In this document: positions 35,690 through 46,275 of the stretch, in pieces
Layout of the letters: every line of letters starts with the position of its first letter
Numbering within the stretch: position 1 is the first letter of the stretch
NCBI RefSeq assembly: GCF_905404315.1
Contig: NC_066283.1
Span: 3,472,001 to 3,536,000 of the forward strand
Direction: 5' to 3'
Source of the DNA: Leptidea sinapis
Taxonomy: Eukaryota > Arthropoda > Insecta > Lepidoptera > Pieridae
DNA length: 64,000 bases
The notes under the pieces: generated by a model
Database searches by the model: none
Seen by the model: only the letters and a program-made list of their open reading frames with translations
Told to the model about the DNA's origin: nothing
Translations under genes and position numbers: made by a program

Positions 35690-37776
35690 CTCTGATTATA
35701 GCTTCGAGCCGGTTTGGCATACTGAACACTAGGTTTCGGCGCCGATGTTGGGGAATATTCTCCCATTCTTATACCAGGGCCTGCTTTAGTGCCCTGAGGG
35801 TAGTAGGTGGTGGTCTGCGATTTCTGACTAGCCTCCCAAGCTCATCCCAGGCGTGTTCAATCGGGTTGAGATCAGGACTTCTTGATGGCCAAGCCATCAC
35901 GCTGATACCGACCTCCTGAATATACTCTTGTACGATATGAGCCGTGTGTGGCCGGGCATTATCATGCATCAGCATCGATCCATCACCCATATTTGCTAAA
36001 TACGGCCCTGCATACTCATTGAGAATCTCTTGAGCATATCTTTGCCCAGTGAGGGTGCCATTTTCTATGGCTACTAGCTCTGTGCGACCTTCTGAAGATA
36101 TGCCAGCCCATACATGTACACTGCCTCCACCGTATTGGACTCTTTCTGAGATGCAGGCTTGAAGGTAGCGCTCACCAGGTCGCCTGTAAACACTTCGCCT
36201 TCCATCAGAAGTGTAAAGGGAGAATCGAGACTCATCTGCAAACAAAATTCTTGACCATTCTTCTTCATCCCACTGCATGTGTTCACGGGCGTATCGCAGT
36301 CTCGCTACTCGATGCTGTCTCTCGAGTTTTGGGCCACTCGCTGGTCTTCGGGGTTTCAAATTTGCTTCAGCAAGTCTTCTTCTCACTGTACTGTGACTAA
36401 TGTAGTCCCTCCGGGTCTGAAGTAGCTGTTGCTGGACTTCAACTGCATTTTGTGGCGATTTCTTCTTCTTAGTCGGACACTCTTGTCAGAGTGGTCGTGG
36501 TTGCGCTGACGAGGTACATGGTGGAGTGTTCGGTGGGTCAACATCCTTTCTGAGGGTAGATCTCCTGGCGATGTGCTTCCATTTCTGACGGTTAGAGGCG
36601 TTGCGGGTACACTGGACTATGGTGGACTCAGTAGCCTTTGTGATGGCGTCTATCCAGCGGGTTGGCGATCGACCGCGTGCTCTCTTGCCTTCCACCTGGC
36701 CCTGAACTACCAGTCTCTCCATCGAGTTCTCATTTCTAGAGACGTGACCAAAGAACTTCAGTATTCTTAGTTGCACAATTGACGATAGTCTGTCTTTAAT
36801 ACGAAGCTCTTTGAGGATGGATACATTGGTGCGAAATGCCGCCCACGGGATCTTTAGGAGGCGTCTCCAGCACCACATCTCTAATGCATCGATTTTACAG
36901 CGGTCCTGCAGTCTCAGAGACCAAGTTTCGGCTCCATAGAGAAAGATTGGAAACACAAGGCATTTCATCAATCTGGCTTTAGTCTTCTTGGTAATACTCC
37001 TGTCCCTCCAAATCTTTCCCAGTTGTTCCACTGCAGACCTGGTGATGGCGCACCGTCGTCTGATCTCGTCGCCACATCCTCCAGTACTTGATATAGTAGA
37101 ACCAAGATAAATATAGGTCTGAACCACTTCACAGTTGGCTACATAGAGTACGTTGGTTCCAATTTGTTCGGCCCGGTCTACTATCATCACCTTCGTCTTG
37201 TCTCGGTTAATAATAAGTCCGAATTGGAGACTGGTACTTTCTAGACGGTTTAGAAAATTTTCCATATCTTCTCTAGTCTGTGCGAGAAGGGTAGTATCAT
37301 CAGCGTATCTGAGGTTATTTATCACGCGTCCCCCAACAGATATTCCTTTGTTCCAATCTTCCAAGACAATGCGCATAATATACTCTGTGTAGATGTTAAA
37401 GAGTAATGGCGATAAGATGCATCCTTGTCGTACACCGGCCTCAGTCTTGAATTCGCTTGAAAGGGTATCATCCACTCGTACCGCTGCAGTACCGTGCTCA
37501 TACAACCTCCTCAATAGAACTATTAAATGGGATGGTACACCCATTTCCGCAAGTATCTTCCAAAGGTGTGTCCAATGCGATTTCTTAACACAGTGGAAAT
37601 AATATAACGATTTTCTCGGGCACTGGTACACCTGGGACTGCCATTACATGGTCTCCTCAGATGGTGTCCAGGTTCTTCGTACCTTCGCTTTACCTTCTAG
37701 ACCGTTCGTACCGTCACACCCACCATTCTTGCAGTGCGACGCATACTGATGCCTAGTTCCAGAAAAGCCATGATCC
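35690..37776 (-). pseudogene. Tc1 transposase interrupted by a LINE
   Basis: The N-terminal HTH part starts at about 37776 (MAFLELGISMRRTARMVGV) and has a TAG after VRTV where copy 1 reads Gln. The insertion splits the frame just after a TVLRNR-type segment. The rest (36464 to about 35690) has FADESRFSLY, MHDNARPHTA and SPDLNPIEHAW, a complete DD34E triad. A TAA after KQALV truncates the tail. It retains the two segments deleted in copy 1, so the two copies carry different lesions. Confidence 0.88.
36465..37576 (-). mobile_element. 5'-truncated RTE-type LINE inside Tc1
   Basis: The minus frame reads WKILAEMGVPSHLI, GVRQGCILSPLLFN and RYADDTTLLAQ (catalytic Asp pair, about 37291-37308). Then come STISSTGGCGDEIRRR, FPIFLYGAETWSLR and GKRARGRSPTRWIDAI, typical of RTE-clade tails. 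The first catalytic Asp lies upstream of the truncation. It ends in CGACTAAGAAGAAG. The 10-bp target GCGATTTCTT is duplicated at 36455-36464 and 37577-37586. The longer open frame (36486-37631) includes 18 out-of-frame Tc1 codons and is an accident of the junction. Confidence 0.92.
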
Positions 37777-37877
37777 TAGCACATTCTTAATAAATTTTAT
37801 TTCGAAAGTATATCTTGTGAACTTAAAACGTTATCCCAATTTTAAAAGTGTGATACTTACTTTTGAAGGCCAGTGTA

Positions 37878-38734
37878 TTATTTTTGAAATTTGAAAGAAA
37901 AAACAATAAAAACAGACCCTGTTGGCTATATGTACAACATGAACAAAACCTTTTCATTTAGATTTTAAATATTTTCTTCAAAAATATTTTTTATACAACA
38001 AACGTCTTAAAAACGTAGGTAAGTACTGCTAAATACACCTACTTAAAATTCTCTCGCTAAAACGCCATTTGGCATGAAGTTAGAGTAAACAAGTCGTTTC
38101 AAAAGTCGAACACTCGTGACAGTAAATGAGAGGCCAGTATGAAAGGGTCCACTAATGACGCATGAATATTGCAACACTGTCGCGCTTAGAAAGCTGTCAT
38201 CTGTCACTCATGAGGCATGACGTAGATAGCTTTGTGTGTTTTTTGTGAAAAAAGGTTTTAATGGTATCATTGCTGAGGCTGAATAGAGCGATTTTTGTAT
38301 CATTTTGCAACACTTTTCTTTGAAATACTTTAGCTGTGTTATATACGTGTAATGTACTTAATTGCTTTATTTCAAAATAAAAGAAAATTTGTAACATTAT
38401 CATAAAATTATTATTGGTACAAATATACCTATTAACTACAGTAAAAAAAAAATTAAAAGTAAATTTCTTTAGGGCGGCGACTTGAGAGCAACTCAAATTA
38501 TGATTCAAACGAAAAAACCAATGTTTTCTAACGAAACAGTGTATAGGTACTTATAAATAAATGTTCTAACAAGCTTATACTGATATGAGCTGACTTAAAC
38601 TTTAATTTTTATTAACAAATGATAAAATAATGAGTGAAAATTATTTTAAAAGCCACAGTAATACTAACGAATTTTATTTAAATTATAAGGAAAATCAGTA
38701 GTCGGTCAAAAAAACAATTATTTATTCACTAGCG
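37878..38734. other. No gene recognised
   Basis: A 103-codon minus frame (38197-38508) shows no domain. AT-rich. Confidence 0.4.
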
Positions 38735-38785
38735 TAAGAATTAACTGACGTAAATGCATTAAAAAATGACATCATATCTTAATTT
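38735..38785 (+). repeat. Short repeat shared with 24.83 kb
   Basis: GAATTAACTGACG then CATTAAAAAATGACAT; the LINE fragment begins just after it. Confidence 0.4.
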
Positions 38786-38789
38786 TTTT

Positions 38790-39215
38790 TTATGGAATAG
38801 GAGGACAAACGAGCGTACGGGTCACCTGTTGTTGAGTGATCACCGCCGCCCACAATCTCTTGCAACACCAGAGGAATCACAGGAGCGTTGCCACCCATGT
38901 CGTATCGTCCCGGAAACACCGCACAAGGAAGGTCATTCCACAGCTTTGTAGTACGTGGAAGAAAGCTCCTTGAAAACCGCACTGTGGAGGACCGCCACGC
39001 ATCCAGATGGTGAGGATGATATCCTAACTTGTGGCGTGTCGTGCGAAGGTGGAATTCGGCGGCAGGAATCAGGTTAAACAGCTCTTCGGAACACTCCCCG
39101 TGATAAATGCGGTAGAAGACACACAATGAAGCGACGTCTCTACGCAACGCCAAGTGATCCAGCCGTTCACAGAGCACTGGGTCCCCGATAATTCGAGCTG
39201 CTCTGCGTTGCACGC
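38790..39215 (-). pseudogene. LINE 3' segment of a 5'-inverted insertion
   Basis: The frame 39213-38779 reads MQRRAARIIGDPVLCERLDH through PRTTKLWNDLPCAVFPGRYD and ends in the family 3' sequence with a T-run (poly A on the minus strand). It matches the C-terminal 130 residues of the 17.8-kb LINE RT, apart from a small deletion after GRYDMG. Confidence 0.85.
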
Positions 39216-39575
39216 AGAATCTATTGCCGGATCACCAGTTGATCAACGACCGCTTTCGCTATGGTCGGTCGACGGGTGATCTGGTACACCTAGCACATAG
39301 ATGGGCGGCGGCTATCGAAAGCAAGGGAGAAGACCTCGCAGTTAGTGTGGATATAGGGAAGGGCTTTGATCGTGCGCACAAGGCGCTTCTCTCAAAACTT
39401 CCATCATTTGGGCTGCCCGAGAGCTTATGCAAGTGGACCTCCAGCTTCCTCACTGGGCGCAGCATACAGGTCGGTGTCGACAGTTATTGCTCGAACTCGA
39501 AGCCCGTGAACGCTGGAATGCCCCAAGGCTATGTGCTATCTCCTATACTTCTTTATTTTCATTTCTTCTGCATTA
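39216..39575 (+). pseudogene. Inverted upstream LINE RT segment
   Basis: The plus frame from 39224 reads DHQLINDRFRYGRSTGDLVH, SVDIGKGFDRAHKALLSKL and NAGMPQGYVLSP, matching the RT fingers/palm of the 17.8-kb LINE. It abuts the minus-strand 3' segment head to head. Its 5' side faces the junction, the arrangement made by twin-primed reverse transcription. The element between VLSP and RVQRRAAR is missing, including YADD. Confidence 0.82.
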
Positions 39576-39579
39576 TTAT

Positions 39580-40052
39580 TTCTTTCTTCGGCATGATTAG
39601 TTCTTTTATTTGTGGTTATTATTACACCTCGATTACGTTTAGTGTTGCAATAAAAATATTAGAAAGTTTCGACCTAGAGTAGGTTAAAAAAATATCTTAA
39701 TTGTCAACATACATTTAAGGCACCTAGTAACATTTTACAATGTCATTCTTCTGAATTATAGCTTAGTAAGCTATGATAGAGTGAGGTAAATCAATTTGTT
39801 ACCATGAAATTGTAATCTTTGTGGGAGCGGACATCATTCATCACCTGTTTGTAACCTGCTTTTGTACCTACGCAGTGCGAGCACGATAAAACTGTAACGA
39901 ATTTGAATTAGCTGTGAAACGAGTAACGACGTATCTATTTCTACAATAGATAATCAATAAGATCTATGATAAATGTTTATTTTTTTTTAAATAAAAATTG
40001 AAATTGAAGCAAAGAAAATTTATTGAATTAGGCGTTACCTGCGGAAATCCAT
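39580..40052. other. No recognisable feature
   Basis: Nothing recognised. Confidence 0.4.
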
Positions 40053-40232
40053 AATTATACAAATGATTTAAGTTTTCTTTAGTGTTAATTCCGCCAAAAT
40101 TTGTTTTTAAAACAATTCTATACGTGTTTCGCCTCTACACGAGGCATCTTCAGGACGTTTTGTCTCGCCGAAATCTGGCACGTAGTGCTGGCGGAATTAA
40201 CACTAAAAAATACTTAAATCATTTGTATAATT
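40053..40232. mobile_element. Fold-back MITE
   Basis: The end AATTATACAAATGATTTAAG is repeated inverted at the right, and the match continues through TTTAGTGTTAATTCCGCCA (about 44 bp with one or two changes). The centre holds CTCTACACGAGGCATCTTCA. No coding frame. Confidence 0.75.
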
Positions 40233-40456
40233 GATGCAAAATCAAATACATAGAAGGATTTTGTATATGTTTTGTCTGTTTGTCCAAAACGCAAAAATCG
40301 TGGAATAGATTTAATTTTAATTTTGCATGAATCCTTAGTATAACTTATAGGCTACCATCATTATATCATTTTACTAATTTTTTTTTTACCAATTTCAATT
40401 ATTAACATATCAATTTATTTATACATTGACGAATATAAGGGAGATGATAGCGTTGT

Positions 40457-40673
40457 CTCAGATCATTTAGAAGTCTAGATATACTATGAAAAAAAAGATT
40501 TTAGAACTTACCTCTATTTTGAGCAAAACACACGTACTAACATAGAGCGTCATATAAATCGCGAGTGTAAGACGTATCTTATCACGCACACAAAATTAAT
40601 ATTCCTGGCTTGTTTTTATCGGTTGTTTAACAGCAAGAGACTCTATCTAGGCGTATAAATTATCTAAGAGGAC
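40457..40673. mobile_element. MITE with AGTCTAGATA-type ends
   Basis: CAGATCATTTAGAAGTCTAG at the left is an imperfect inverse of CTAGGCGTATAAATTATCTAAG at the right. The body matches 6230-6400. Confidence 0.5.
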
Positions 40674-40685
40674 TGTCATAAACGA

Positions 40686-40925
40686 CGACCTGTATAGCCG
40701 AGTGGTTAGCGATCCTACCTACTAAGCTCGAGGTCCCGGGTTCAAATCCCGGTAGATGCAAGCATTTATATGATGAGTATCAATGTTTGTTTCCGAGTCA
40801 TGGATGTTTATATGTATTTATGTATGTTTAAGTAAGTATATTGTATTAAATATATCGTTGTCTTTGTTGGGGCAAGATAATTTGTGTAAAAGTGTGTCAA
40901 TATTATTATTATATTATATTATTAT
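40686..40925 (+). mobile_element. tRNA-headed SINE with A and B boxes
   Basis: TAGCCGAGTGGTTAGCGATCC (A box) and GGGTTCAAATCC (B box) form the Pol III promoter. The body reads TTTCCGAGTCATGGATGTTT and the tail is (ATT)n. The most complete copy here. Relatives: 13335, 35206, 56290. Confidence 0.82.
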
Positions 40926-40934
40926 ATAGATAAA

Positions 40935-41225
40935 CTAGCTGAGCCAGCAAACGTTGTATTGCCGATATTAAAATCACGATACAAAAGTAACTGTTGATCG
41001 TAGACGGGTGAAAATTGAAGTTGTATGTATTCAATGCTGACTCATAATCAAACAAATTTAAAAAAAAATGTCAAAAAAATTAAAAAAAAAAATTCGTGTG
41101 GACCACCCTTAACATTTAGGGGGTTAAAAATAGATGTTGTCCGATTCTCAGACATTCTAATCGATCAAGCCGTTTCGGAGGAGTTCAAAGTTTAACACCA
41201 TGACACGAGAATTTTATATATTAGA
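40935..41225 (-). mobile_element. Non-autonomous Helitron (family A, inverted)
   Basis: The complement starts TCTAATATATAAAATTCTCG and ends GCTGGCTCAGCTAG. Its 5' end lies 8 bp from the 5' end of the next Helitron. Confidence 0.75.
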
Positions 41226-41233
41226 TTATTATA

Positions 41234-41577
41234 TCTATACTTAATATTATAAAGCTGCAGTGTTTGTTTGTTTGTTTGAACGCGCTAATCTCTGGTACTA
41301 CTGGTCCGATTTGAATGATTATTTCAGTGTTGGGTAGTCCATTTATCGAGGTAGGCTATAGGCTATGTTTTTTTTCAAAATTAGGGATCCGTAATAAAAT
41401 TGCTATTTTGTAACACAAGGTGTAAAATCGAAAACCTATTTTTGCGTGCGCTGCTAAAACTATTGACAATAGAACAAAATGATGTACAATATATATATAG
41501 GCAATATTTTATTACTTATAAAACTATCGCGCGAATTATACTTTATATGGCAAAACAACGTTTGCCGGGTCAGCTAG
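41234..41577 (+). mobile_element. Non-autonomous Helitron
   Basis: Starts TCTATACTTAATATTATAAAG with a GTTT run, and ends AACGTTTGCCGGGTCAGCTAG before T. Head to head with the preceding copy. Confidence 0.7.
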
Positions 41578-41793
41578 TTACATATAAACGGCAAATTTTC
41601 ATGATTATATTATTCGCTATAAGTGTTGTACAATACAATATGCAATTGTACAAGTTATATTATTTTTGTTTGTGTTGACTTTACGCGATCTATAATACAC
41701 AACCCATTTGTATTCGTGTGTGTATTCAAATGTGTACCAACACTTAGATAATTTTTGCGACTAGATAGAGCTTCTCGTTGTTAGGCAGCGGTT

Positions 41794-42107
41794 ACCAGTG
41801 GGAGGCTCCATTGCACAGGATGCCGGCTAGATTATGGGAACCATAACGGCGCCTTTTTCTGCCGTGAAGCACTAATGTGTAAGTATTACTGTGTTTCGGT
41901 CTGAAGGGCGCCGTAACTAGTGAAATTACTGGGCAAATGAGACTTAACATCTTATGTGTGAAGGTGACGAGTGCAATTGTTGTGAGGCTCAGAATTTTTG
42001 GGCTTTTCAAGAATGAGGAGCGGCACTGCATTGTAATGAGCAGGGCGTATCAATTACCAGCAGCTGAACGTCCTGCTCGTCTCGTTACGTATTTATCAGA
42101 AAAAAAA
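41794..42107 (+). mobile_element. Poly(A) retroposon
   Basis: ACCAGTGGGAGGCTCCATTG to ATTTATCAGAAAAAAAA; full-length relative to other copies. Confidence 0.75.
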
Positions 42108-42108
42108 G

Positions 42109-42347
42109 CAGTAATGTTACACATTAGGCATTATTATGTTTCGGTGTGAAGGGCGCGGTATCTAGTGAAAGTACTGGGCAAATGAGACTTAACATCTTGT
42201 GTCTCAAGCTGACGAGCGCAATTATAGTGCCGCTAAGAATTTTTGGGTTTTTCAATAATCCTGATCCGTACTGCATTGTAATAGGCAGGTCGTATCATTT
42301 ACCATTAACTCAACGTCCTGCTCGTCTCGTCCTTTATTTTCACAAAA
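42109..42347 (+). mobile_element. Poly(A) retroposon, truncated tandem copy
   Basis: Resumes the same sequence from ACATTAGGCATTATTATGTTT directly after the A-run of the previous copy, ending TTTATTTTCACAAAAAAG. Confidence 0.75.
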
Positions 42348-42429
42348 AAGAGGCAACGCATGACAACAGACCAGTTTTATAACTTTAATGTACATGAAAG
42401 CCACGTCTTACAATCGCGATACGTTAGAC

Positions 42430-42535
42430 ACTTTATTTTAATGTGCGTGCCTTGGTGATTATAGAGGCTAACAGTTCAATGCTATTTTATTCGACGTATT
42501 CGCAGCTGTCACAGTCTATCTAGACGAATAAATCA
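42430..42535 (+). repeat. MITE end with GTCTATCTAGACG
   Basis: TATTTTATTCGACGTATTCGC to GTCTATCTAGACGAATAAAT is an inverse match of 59641-59770. Confidence 0.45.
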
Positions 42536-42634
42536 ATATAAATACTAAGTAATAAGAGGTACTGCCTAAGTAAAAATTTAAATTTAGTTTAGTATGAAAT
42601 GTGCAGTCATCTATACATACCTACATATAATATA

Positions 42635-43004
42635 CTAGCTGACCCGACAGATGTTGTTCTGTTCATAATAAAAAAAACTCTTGCGGATGGAATTTTGGAA
42701 AATCCGTTCTTAGCTGACCTCTACTCGGTGAAAAGAATATTCCTACCAAATTTCAAGTCTTTAGCTCTAATGGTTCCAGAGATATCGTGATGAGTGACTA
42801 TATACTTGGAAATCTCTTATGTATTATAACTAGCGGAAGCGACAGACGTTGTTCTGTTATAAAAAAAAAACTCTTGCGGATGGAATTTCTTTAAATCCGT
42901 TCTTAGCTGATCTCTACTCGGCGAAAGGAATATTTCTACCAAATTTCAATTCTCTACGCCTCATGGTTCCAGAGATATCGTGATGAGTGACTATATTACA
43001 AATA
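42635..43004 (-). mobile_element. Two tandem Helitron 3' ends
   Basis: CTAG at 42635 and again at 42830 each starts a minus-strand unit reading inward through GACAGAYGTTGTTCTGTT, CTCTTGCGGATGGAATTT and CAGAGATATCGTGATGAGTG. The two units are about 85-90% similar by eye. Confidence 0.65.
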
Positions 43005-43017
43005 TAACTGATATACT

Positions 43018-43212
43018 TTGATCCGAATTTGAAATGGAAGGGATGTTTGGGGATCTGCATCGGTTGCTTTACAACATACTTGCCATCAAAAAATACATTA
43101 ACGAAATGTTTTTGTTGATCCGTAACGGTCGCAAAAATTATACCGACGAGTTAAATGTGCATCCGTTTTATATTCATGCTCATGCGCAATCTTACTAACT
43201 AACGTTGATCCG
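43018..43212. repeat. Left cluster of GTTGATCCG motifs
   Basis: TTTGATCCG or GTTGATCCG occurs at 43017-43025, 43114-43122 and 43204-43212, all in the same orientation, just upstream of the recombinase-like frame. The opposite orientation dominates the right cluster at 46276-46475. Confidence 0.6.
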
Positions 43213-43259
43213 AGGGCATTTGACCTTGAACCCGTCGACGCCCGCGCTAACTAAAAAAG

Positions 43260-45603
43260 ACACAACTATGAAAATCCTGAAGAATATGAAACATTTCTAA
43301 GTGCCATAAAAGAAATGTGTGGCTTTAATGAACAAACAGGCATGGTCAAAATTATAAGCATACCCGCACGTATGCGTCTCGCTGTCTTGGGATGTGTTGA
43401 AATACTATACACACAGTCTTTTATGCAAAATGAATCCACAGCGTATAAGGAAGCATATAAAAAAAAAACTAGATGACTTTAAATATTTAATTGAAATCAA
43501 TTGGGAGTGGGAGATTTCGTCGAACGCTGAGAAAAGTAGAAAACGAAATCACTTAACCAAAGAAAAAGTCATGCCGCTGGATAGTGACATTAATAGCGTT
43601 ATGCAAAAAATCCATAAATTAAAAATTAAATATGCGAGCAGATTAAGAAAAGATAGATGTGTTTTAAATTATGAATTATTTTGCATGGTAACAATAGCTC
43701 ATATTATAATGTTGGGCCGAAAACGATCAGGTGACGTAGCTGAAGCTGATCTTACGTTTTACATCAATAGAAAGAATGAAGAAGTGGCCGAAAAGGTTTT
43801 GGAAAGTTTAACAGTAGAGCAGAGGAATTGTATTAAAGAATAAGACGTATTTCAGATTCCCGGTAAAAGAACAAGGGGTGTGCCTATTTTGCTAGCACAA
43901 ATAATGAGAGAAAACATAGATTTAATAATAGCTTGCCGTGAAGATTTAAAAACTCCAAGCTCCAGCCAATATTTATTTGCAAGACCTGGTACACGAGAAC
44001 CTTTTGAGGGCGGTAAGTTTAGATATGATAGAAAAACAGTGTAATTTGAAACGCCCCGAAATGCTTACATCCACCGGAATGAGACATCATATTGCTACAA
44101 TGTCCCAAATTCATTCTTAGCAAAATGAACGTTATATATACTAAGCAGATCGTTATATTGGCAGGATTTCTAGGGCATAATATATCAGTTCATGCACAAA
44201 ATTATAGATTGCCTAAGCAGGTACTCCAAAAAGCTGTTGTAGGATCTCAACTCTTAGAATATTGACACGGGAGTGGGTCAGGGATTGGAAATAATACTCC
44301 GCTTATAGGAACGAGTCTTTATTTGCGTTCACTTTTTCTGAACTTGCACTTCGCCGGTCTGCCGCTGTTCCTCTTGTGGGTGGCGGTACCTTCAACGCGT
44401 CACACTGCACCGAACACTACTTCTCTTCTATCTTCTTCTTCTTAGAACACTTCCACTTTTCACTACTTCTTCTTTTCTTCTTCTTCTTCTTTACACTTTC
44501 GAGTCAGAACTAGAACTGCGGTAGGCCACGCTTAGTACGGCTTATATACCCCCGGATCCGTTCTATTTTCAAAATGATTCTCCCATTCCATCTTTAAATT
44601 TAAATTGTACTAGAAAATTCTTTTAACTATTTTTATCCTGCTTACACATTTTCCATCCCTTTTTTTCTGTTCGATTTGATCCTGAACTTACTAGAAATTT
44701 CCTTTAACATTACAAAACCCAAAAAAAAACCATACACTGGTAGGTGTATCGAACCCGGGTCTACAGCGTCTAAAGTAAACACTTTTCCGCTAAGCTACGA
44801 ATATTGCTGACGGAGCTGTTGAAATTAACAATGTCTTGAAGTTAGACAACTCTCGTCATATACTTCGAAGCGTTGCTACGCAACAATATGAAAATACATT
44901 AATGGAGAAGAAGGGTCACAGGATAGAAACGATTACATCTCAATCATACCAAGAAACTAAAAACTTTGAGGAAGAGACGCCATCTTCAAAAAATCCGGCA
45001 ATAGAAAGCGACCAATCTAACACCTTACTTACAAACTACAAATGTCTATCAAAACACCAGAAACTACAGTGAATAATAACATGGAAGAAATAGAAATTGG
45101 AGACTATAATGAAGTAAACGATAAAAAACAAGACAATAAGTAAAACCAAGATCCTAAAAATAAATACCCCAAAATTAAGCCAAACGGAAGCATGACGGAA
45201 ACAAAATGGTCAAGTAGTACAAATGAAAGCGATTTGATGATGATAAACAGATTCAGAAACGAAGTAAAACTAGACGAACAAAAGAAAAAAATATTTATCA
45301 TAAAGATTGTAAAAATAAAAATATCAAAATTAAACCAAATAACAGAAAGACAAAACAAAATGCCCAAGTTCAAGCGATAGTGATAGTGATAATCCAATTA
45401 AGAAACGAAAAATAATCAGTCATAGAAAGTGGTCGTATGAAGAGATAAAATTAGTCAAAAAATATTTCCAATCATACATAAATAAAAAGATAAATCCAGG
45501 CAAAAACAAATGTATGGAAGTTTTAAATAAAGAACCTATTCATCAAAATAGGACTTGGATGCAACTTAACACGTATGTTAACAATATTTATAAGAAAAAG
45601 TAA
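43260..45603 (+). pseudogene. Tyrosine-recombinase-like gene with C-terminal SANT/Myb-like module
   Basis: Coding remains, in order: ENPEEYETFLSAIKEMCGF (about 43268-43465); an open frame 43394-43843 with LGRKRSGDVAEADL, matching the box I Arg region of tyrosine recombinases; after an in-frame TAA, RGVPILLAQIMRENIDLI and YLFARPGTR; then in other frames LTSTGMRHHIATMSQ (box II, R-H-H) and LAGFLGHNISVHAQNYRLP (Gly-His, then the candidate nucleophile Tyr). After the 534-bp insertion come a hydrophilic stretch (44808-45180) and an acidic SDSDSDN leading into HRKWSYEEIKLVKKYF, NPGKNKCMEVL and NRTWMQLNTYV, ending KKK before TAA at 45601. The order resembles a family I recall from invertebrates and fish; function unproven. 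Dead through at least two stops, two frameshifts and the insertion. Confidence 0.7.
44265..44798 (-). mobile_element. tRNA-headed insertion, SINE- or LTR-like
   Basis: Flanked by an exact 8-bp direct repeat, GAATATTG (44257-44264 and 44799-44806). On the minus strand it begins GTAGCTTAGCGG (A-box-like) and has GGGTTCGATACACC (B-box-like) within 55 bases. It later carries a TATATAAG box, GAAGAAGAAG runs, GCAAATAAAGACTC (poly A signal), and ends CACTCCCGTGT. A tRNA head plus duplication suggests a SINE; the TATA and AATAAA pair within about 300 bp resembles a solo LTR. The class is unresolved. Confidence 0.65.
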
Positions 45604-46275
45604 ATATATTTTAATGAAGATTCTGTGTGATACAACAAGTTCCTCTTAATATTAATAGTAATTGTATTGAGCTCATATGATTGATAACAAATGTTTTTTT
45701 TTACATGTCATCCAAACTCAACTTCGATATGATGCTATAAGATCATTTTTGCCTTTCAATTATCACTTTAATTAATGTATGTATCCATACTACTTAAACT
45801 ATTATATTTAATAACAATTAGAAATTGTCCTTATATACGACTATATATTAGTATTGGTAGGACTCTTGCGAGGGCCAGTCTGAGGAATGGCCAGACTTTT
45901 GTTAGTTAATCAACGGCCAAGCAGTAGCTAATCAACGCTACGGTGTTCCGGATTGAAGGGCATTGTTTGCGGAGTCATATAACGGGGCTTCAAGACTCTA
46001 GATATTATATCTCAGGGTACTGAGTGCGATACAATATCACATACTCTGTATGCATTGAGCTGCTGGCATGCATGCAGCTGGGCACGAAGCTTAACATGGG
46101 GTAAGCGACAAGCTCGTGTCGTCAACAAATTCCCTTACCATATATATATATATATAGCACACCTATAAACATAAAAACTTCATAAATAAAGAAAAGTTAA
46201 TGATTAGGTGGTATTGCAATACCTTAGGTATGTCCAGTAGGAGGACTTGCTGCCTTCTGATTGGCGCATTTGAAT
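45604..46275. other. Spacer between recombinase relic and right motif cluster
   Basis: AT-rich, with (AT)n at 46141-46156. 45840-46130 has GGATTGAAGGGC and AAGCTCGTGTCGTCAACA, faintly like lepidopteran retroposon tails. Nothing firm. Confidence 0.35.

Larger units (their letters stand above)
35427..37875 (-). mobile_element. Tc1-family transposon, copy 2, carrying an RTE LINE
   Basis: Terminal repeats CACTGGCCTGCAAAAGTAAG and GGCCAGTG, with flanking TA at 35425-35426 and 37876-37877. Without the 1.1-kb RTE insertion and its duplicated target it would be about 1.33 kb plus the segments missing from neither arm, in line with a normal Tc1. Same family as 15386-16903, opposite orientation. Confidence 0.9.

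Noticed and set aside
36486..37631. A 381-codon open frame starting with Met and covering RT
   Set aside because: Its first 18 codons are Tc1 sequence read out of frame; the true element begins at the target duplication, so the fusion is an insertion artefact.
45104..45397. Minus-strand open frame rich in Phe/Leu, membrane-like
   Set aside because: Antisense to the Lys-rich linker of the recombinase relic, which explains the hydrophobic translation.
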